NCBI GenBank assembly: GCA_003449195.1 | Contig: DMID01000185.1 | Location: 1-8,106, forward strand | Source of the DNA: Lysobacteraceae bacterium | GTDB lineage: Bacteria; Pseudomonadota; Gammaproteobacteria; Xanthomonadales; Xanthomonadaceae | Reading direction: 5' to 3' | DNA: 8,106 bases | Shown: positions 5,884 through 8,106 of the stretch, piece by piece | Numbering within the stretch: the stretch's first letter is position 1 | Layout: each line of letters starts with the position of its first letter | The notes under the pieces: model-generated | Told to the model about the DNA's origin: nothing | The model's database searches: none | Seen by the model: the letters and a program-made list of their open reading frames with translations, nothing else | Translations under genes and position numbers: made by a program

Positions 5884-5911
5884 AAAAAAACGCCGCCCGG
5901 AGGCGGCGTTT
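5884..5911 (-). terminator. rho-independent terminator of the tonB-exbB-exbD1-exbD2 operon
   Basis: A perfect 10-bp stem, AAACGCCGCC (5888-5897) with GGCGGCGTTT (5902-5911), closes a CGGA tetraloop. Seven A residues (5884-5890) on the plus strand become a seven-U tail on minus-strand transcripts, the classical intrinsic terminator, 37 bases after the exbD2 stop. In the plus direction the stem ends in only TTT before CAATG, so it would end pdxJ transcripts less efficiently. It is the strongest terminator in the window. Confidence 0.93.
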
Positions 5912-5947
5912 CAATGCGTCATGCGGTAAGTCGCGTGCTGCTGTTGC

Positions 5948-6367
5948 TTACTGCGCTTGCTGGACGAACCCGATCTTCTGCATCTGCGCGTTCTTGGCGG
6001 CAGCCAGCACCTTGGCCATCACCTCGTACTCCGAATCCGGATTGGCATCGATGCGAAGCTCCGGCTGGTTCGTCGGATCCTTCTGCACTTCCTCTTCCAT
6101 CATGTTCTGCAACGCGGTCACGGAGACCGGGTTGTTGTTCCACGTGACCTGGTTGGAAGCGTCGATCTTCAGGTCGATCGGGGCCGGCGGCTCCTTGAGC
6201 TGCGGCGGCGGGTTGATCACGCGCTGCGGCAGATCAACGTCGATCGGGTAGGTCATGATCGGCGCGGTCACGATGAAGATGATCAGCAGTACCAACATCA
6301 CGTCGATCAACGGCGTGACGTTGATCTCCGACATCGGGCCGCCGCCACCACCTGCACTCATGCCCAT
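5948..6367 (-). CDS. exbD2: biopolymer transport protein ExbD2 (second ExbD paralogue)
   Basis: A 139-residue ExbD/TolR family protein with a glycine-rich N-terminus, then SEINVTPLIDVMLVLLIIFIVTAP. This holds the single membrane helix (about 20-38) with the essential proton-path aspartate D22, followed by a periplasmic domain ending VMAKVLAAAKNAQMQKIGFV. ExbD works with ExbB to convert proton motive force into TonB movement. The start used is ATG 6365-6367; its Shine-Dalgarno stretch GAGAGGAAG sits inside the last codons of exbD1, and only three bases separate the two genes, so coupling is likely. A second ATG two codons in is possible. In X. campestris, exbD2 was reported dispensable for iron uptake but needed for induction of the hypersensitive response on pepper. 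The periplasmic linker LPQRVINPPPQLKEPPAP is proline-rich, unlike that of ExbD1. Confidence 0.95.
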   Translation of the reverse strand: MGMSAGGGGGPMSEINVTPLIDVMLVLLIIFIVTAPIMTYPIDVDLPQRVINPPPQLKEPPAPIDLKIDASNQVTWNNNPVSVTALQNMMEEEVQKDPTNQPELRIDANPDSEYEVMAKVLAAAKNAQMQKIGFVQQAQ

Positions 6368-6370
6368 GAT

Positions 6371-6796
6371 TCACTTCCTCTCTTTCGTGGCGACGAAGCC
6401 GATGTCCAGCATGCCCTGCGACTGCGCGATCTTGGTGATCTCGTTGATCGTGCTCATCTTCGTGGTCTTGTCGCCACGAAGATTGATCGGCGGTTGCGGG
6501 GTCTGCTGGGCTGCGCTGGAAAGACGCGATTCGAGCACGTCCTTGGTCACCGGTTCGTCGTTCCAGTAGATGGAACCATCTTCCTGGACCGCGAGCGTGA
6601 TCGGATTGGTGCGCTTCTTCGCCTCGTCTTCCTTCTGCTCCAGGTTGGCTTCCGGCAACTTGATCGGAACCTTGTGGGACATCAGCGGTGTGGTGATGAT
6701 GAAGATGATCAGCAGCACCAGCATCACGTCGACGAGCGGCGTGACGTTGATGTCGGCCATCGGCCCCTTTTTCTTGCTGCCAGAACTGAAAGCCAT
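6371..6796 (-). CDS. exbD1: biopolymer transport protein ExbD1
   Basis: A 141-residue ExbD family protein. A basic cytoplasmic N-terminus (SGSKKKGPMADINVTP) leads into one membrane helix at about 21-38 (LVDVMLVLLIIFIITTPL), with D23 as the proton-path aspartate corresponding to E. coli Asp25. The periplasmic domain follows, with DEPVTKDVLESRL and a C-terminal IAQSQGMLDIGFVATKERK. It forms the stator of the TonB motor with ExbB. GGAG about eight bases before the ATG supports this start, and 35 bases separate it from exbB. The membrane core is nearly the same as in ExbD2, but the periplasmic halves differ clearly. This points to an old duplication with different partners rather than a recent copy. 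By analogy with X. campestris, this copy is the one required for iron uptake. Confidence 0.96.
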   Translation of the reverse strand: MAFSSGSKKKGPMADINVTPLVDVMLVLLIIFIITTPLMSHKVPIKLPEANLEQKEDEAKKRTNPITLAVQEDGSIYWNDEPVTKDVLESRLSSAAQQTPQPPINLRGDKTTKMSTINEITKIAQSQGMLDIGFVATKERK

Positions 6797-6831
6797 TACG
6801 AGGGCTCCGTCAGAATTGCCGAATCAGCCGA

Positions 6832-7581
6832 TTACGCGCCGACGCGCGAGCCGGTCGAGAAGTAGTCGTGCAGATCGTGCGCGAAGGCATCGAACTTCTC
6901 GATGTTGGCGGTATTGATCTTGCTGAAGAAGTTGAACGCGAACACGGCCGGGATGGCGACGAACAGGCCGATCGCGGTCATGATCAGCGCCTCGCCCACC
7001 GGGCCGGCAACCGCTTCGATGCCGGCGTTGCCGCTGGCGCCGATCTTGATCAGGGCGCCGTAGATGCCCCACACGGTGCCGAGCAGACCGACGAACGGCG
7101 CGGTCGAACCGACGGTGGCGAGCAGGATCATGCCCGACTGCAGGCGGCTGCTCTCGCGGGTCACGCCCTGGCGCAGTGCGCGATCGACGATTTCCGAACG
7201 GCTCAGGCCATCGGCGCCGTTGGTGCGCTGCTGGTGGGCAACGGCCTGGGCAGCATCAAGGGCGATCTTGGAGAAGGGCTCGGAAGCCGGCTCTTCTTCC
7301 ATCGCCTGGATGGCGGCCTGGGCGTTGGGGGCTTCCCAGAACTTGGAAATCACGCGGGCAGCGGCGGCCTTCAGGCGCGAGGCCTTGAAGATGTTGATGA
7401 CGGTCCAGTACCACGATGCGGCGGACATCGTGACCAGCGTGATCAGCACGACCCAGGAGACGGCGAAATCGCCCGGATGCGAGGTCATTTCCCCGAGCAG
7501 ATGTTCGAAGCCCATCTGCGAGAGGGCGGCCGACGCATTGTTGCCACCGGCAGCAGCGGCGATGAGGGTTTCCTGCAGCAT
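6832..7581 (-). CDS. exbB: biopolymer transport protein ExbB (MotA/TolQ/ExbB proton channel family)
   Basis: A 249-residue protein, close to E. coli ExbB (244). Hydrophobic segments lie at about 41-64, 149-177 and 195-220, giving the three-helix topology with a large cytoplasmic loop (65-148). The signature LLATVGSTAPFVGLLGTVWGIYGAL (153-177) lines one side of the channel. EALIMTAIGLFVAIPAVFAFN (197-217) carries T202, matching the conserved pore threonine region of ExbB/TolQ. It assembles as a pentamer around ExbD and drives TonB. ExbB rather than TolQ is favoured by the tonB and exbD neighbours. The N-terminus before helix 1 is about 40 residues and lacks a clear cleaved signal. An AAAGG stretch ten bases before the ATG is the likely ribosome-binding site. 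A 137-base gap containing a hairpin separates it from tonB, so it may also have its own promoter or processing site. Confidence 0.97.
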   Translation of the reverse strand: MLQETLIAAAAGGNNASAALSQMGFEHLLGEMTSHPGDFAVSWVVLITLVTMSAASWYWTVINIFKASRLKAAAARVISKFWEAPNAQAAIQAMEEEPASEPFSKIALDAAQAVAHQQRTNGADGLSRSEIVDRALRQGVTRESSRLQSGMILLATVGSTAPFVGLLGTVWGIYGALIKIGASGNAGIEAVAGPVGEALIMTAIGLFVAIPAVFAFNFFSKINTANIEKFDAFAHDLHDYFSTGSRVGA

Positions 7582-7678
7582 GACGCTTACCTTTGTATGA
7601 GTGTGGTGGTGAGAGTGGTGCTAGAGCGGTACAGCAAAGGTGTTGCCAGAAAAGCGGGGCTTCGGTCGATGGCGGGGC

Positions 7679-7703
7679 GGCTCCGGTCATGCAGACCGGA
7701 ACC
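7679..7703 (-). other. stable intergenic hairpin between tonB and exbB
   Basis: GGCTCCGGTC (7679-7688) and GACCGGAACC (7694-7703) pair over 10 bases with one G-U wobble and a 5-base loop. On the minus strand it begins 16 bases after the tonB stop and is followed by GCCCCGCC, not by U residues. It is therefore not a standard terminator. It may protect the 3' end of a processed tonB mRNA or attenuate read-through into exbB. Confidence 0.45.
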
Positions 7704-7718
7704 GTGCCTGGCACCGTA

Positions 7719-8106
7719 TCAGAGCGAGAAGTTCACCGGGACACGCACGCGGCCGGCCTGCTTCTGGCCGTTCGACGTTGCCGCGTTGAAACGCCACTTG
7801 CGAGCGGCTTCCATCGCGGCGCGATCGAGATCGCGGTTGCGGCTGGACTTCTCGACCGAAACATTGGTGACGTTGCCGCTGGCATCGACGTCGATGATCA
7901 GGATGACCTCGCCGGTGATGCCGGCGCGCACGGCGGACGGCGGGTACTTCGGCGGGTTCATGTTCTTGGACGAGATGTCCACGCTGGCGCCGATGTCGGC
8001 CACGCGCGCGGGCGGAGCAGGCGGAGCAGGCGGCGTGTACGTGTCGGTCGGGCGGGGCTCGGCGACTTCGACCGGCGGAGCTTCCGGCGGCGGCGGGGTC
8101 GGCGTG
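7719..8106 (-). CDS. tonB: energy transducer TonB, C-terminal part (5' end beyond window)
   Basis: The visible 129 residues run from the window edge to a TGA at 7719-7721. They begin with a proline-rich periplasmic spacer (TPTPPPPEAPPVEV, then TPPAPPAPPA), followed by a TonB C-terminal domain: MNPPKYPPSAVRAGITGEV, then VDASGNVTNVSVEKSS, then ALARKWRF-like helix and strand residues (AARKWRF) and the final GRVRVPVNFSL. This domain contacts the TonB box of outer-membrane receptors, and the spacer bridges the periplasm. The N-terminal membrane anchor is outside the window. TonB is the first gene of the set that continues with exbB, exbD1 and exbD2. Any iron-responsive (Fur) control region would lie upstream, beyond position 8106. 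An internal GTG at 8003-8001 is in the middle of the protein and is not the start. Confidence 0.95.
   Translation of the reverse strand, partial: TPTPPPPEAPPVEVAEPRPTDTYTPPAPPAPPARVADIGASVDISSKNMNPPKYPPSAVRAGITGEVILIIDVDASGNVTNVSVEKSSRNRDLDRAAMEAARKWRFNAATSNGQKQAGRVRVPVNFSL
8011..8033 (-). repeat. tonB: short in-frame repeat in the TonB proline-rich spacer
   Basis: GGCGGAGCA is repeated twice in tandem and starts a third time (GGCGG), encoding PPAPPAPP on the minus strand. In-frame repeats of this kind let the spacer change length by slippage without breaking the gene. Confidence 0.6.

Noticed and set aside
7719..8003. A 94-residue stand-alone protein starting at GTG 8003
   Set aside because: The frame continues upstream into a proline-rich TonB spacer to the window edge, so this is an internal codon of tonB.
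1..8106. CRISPR arrays, tRNA/rRNA genes, insertion sequences, phage or defence genes
   Set aside because: No regularly spaced repeats, no RNA-gene signatures, no transposase or integrase frames, and no compositional break apart from the local drop after the oxygenase domain.

Overview
This is a GC-rich (roughly 65% by eye) bacterial chromosomal window, most likely from the Xanthomonadaceae/Lysobacteraceae (Stenotrophomonas, Lysobacter, Luteimonas or Xanthomonas type). The strongest clue is a tonB-exbB-exbD1-exbD2 cluster with two exbD copies lying next to pdxJ, an arrangement described in Xanthomonas campestris. The PdxJ variant and the small two-helix protein before it also fit that family. 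No tRNA, rRNA, CRISPR array, insertion sequence or phage gene was seen.

Layout, left to right. (1) Positions 1 to about 510 hold the C-terminal part of a 2-oxoglutarate/Fe(II) oxygenase; its frame stays open past the expected end of the domain and runs into the next gene. (2) An Lrp/AsnC-type regulator (657-1085, minus) lies divergent from an arginine-hydrolysing enzyme of the amidinotransferase/dimethylargininase fold (1226-2065, plus). Between them is a cluster of GATTG/CAATC half-sites that looks like the regulator's operator. (3) A PA0069-type radical SAM protein (2087-3166, minus) converges on the hydrolase with only 21 bases between stops. (4) Divergent from it is a run of three plus-strand genes: full-length cardiolipin synthase (3251-4711), an 89-residue membrane protein (4757-5026) and pdxJ (5023-5778), the last two overlapping by ATGA. 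(5) A strong hairpin at 5884-5911 separates pdxJ from the convergent minus-strand energy-transduction operon exbD2 (5948-6367), exbD1 (6371-6796), exbB (6832-7581) and tonB (C-terminal part, 7719 to the window edge).

Functional reading. The right third makes the inner-membrane TonB-ExbB-ExbD motor, which powers uptake of iron siderophores and other substrates through TonB-dependent outer-membrane receptors. The middle makes a membrane-lipid enzyme (cardiolipin), a vitamin B6 enzyme and an uncharacterised radical SAM protein. The left part looks like a small arginine-catabolism module with its own regulator. I see mostly conserved core genes and no sign of a new defence or mobile system. The points most worth checking are the ArgZ-like active site of the arginine hydrolase, the half-site cluster in its promoter region, the apparently leaderless start of the cardiolipin synthase gene, and the probable frameshift at the end of the oxygenase gene.
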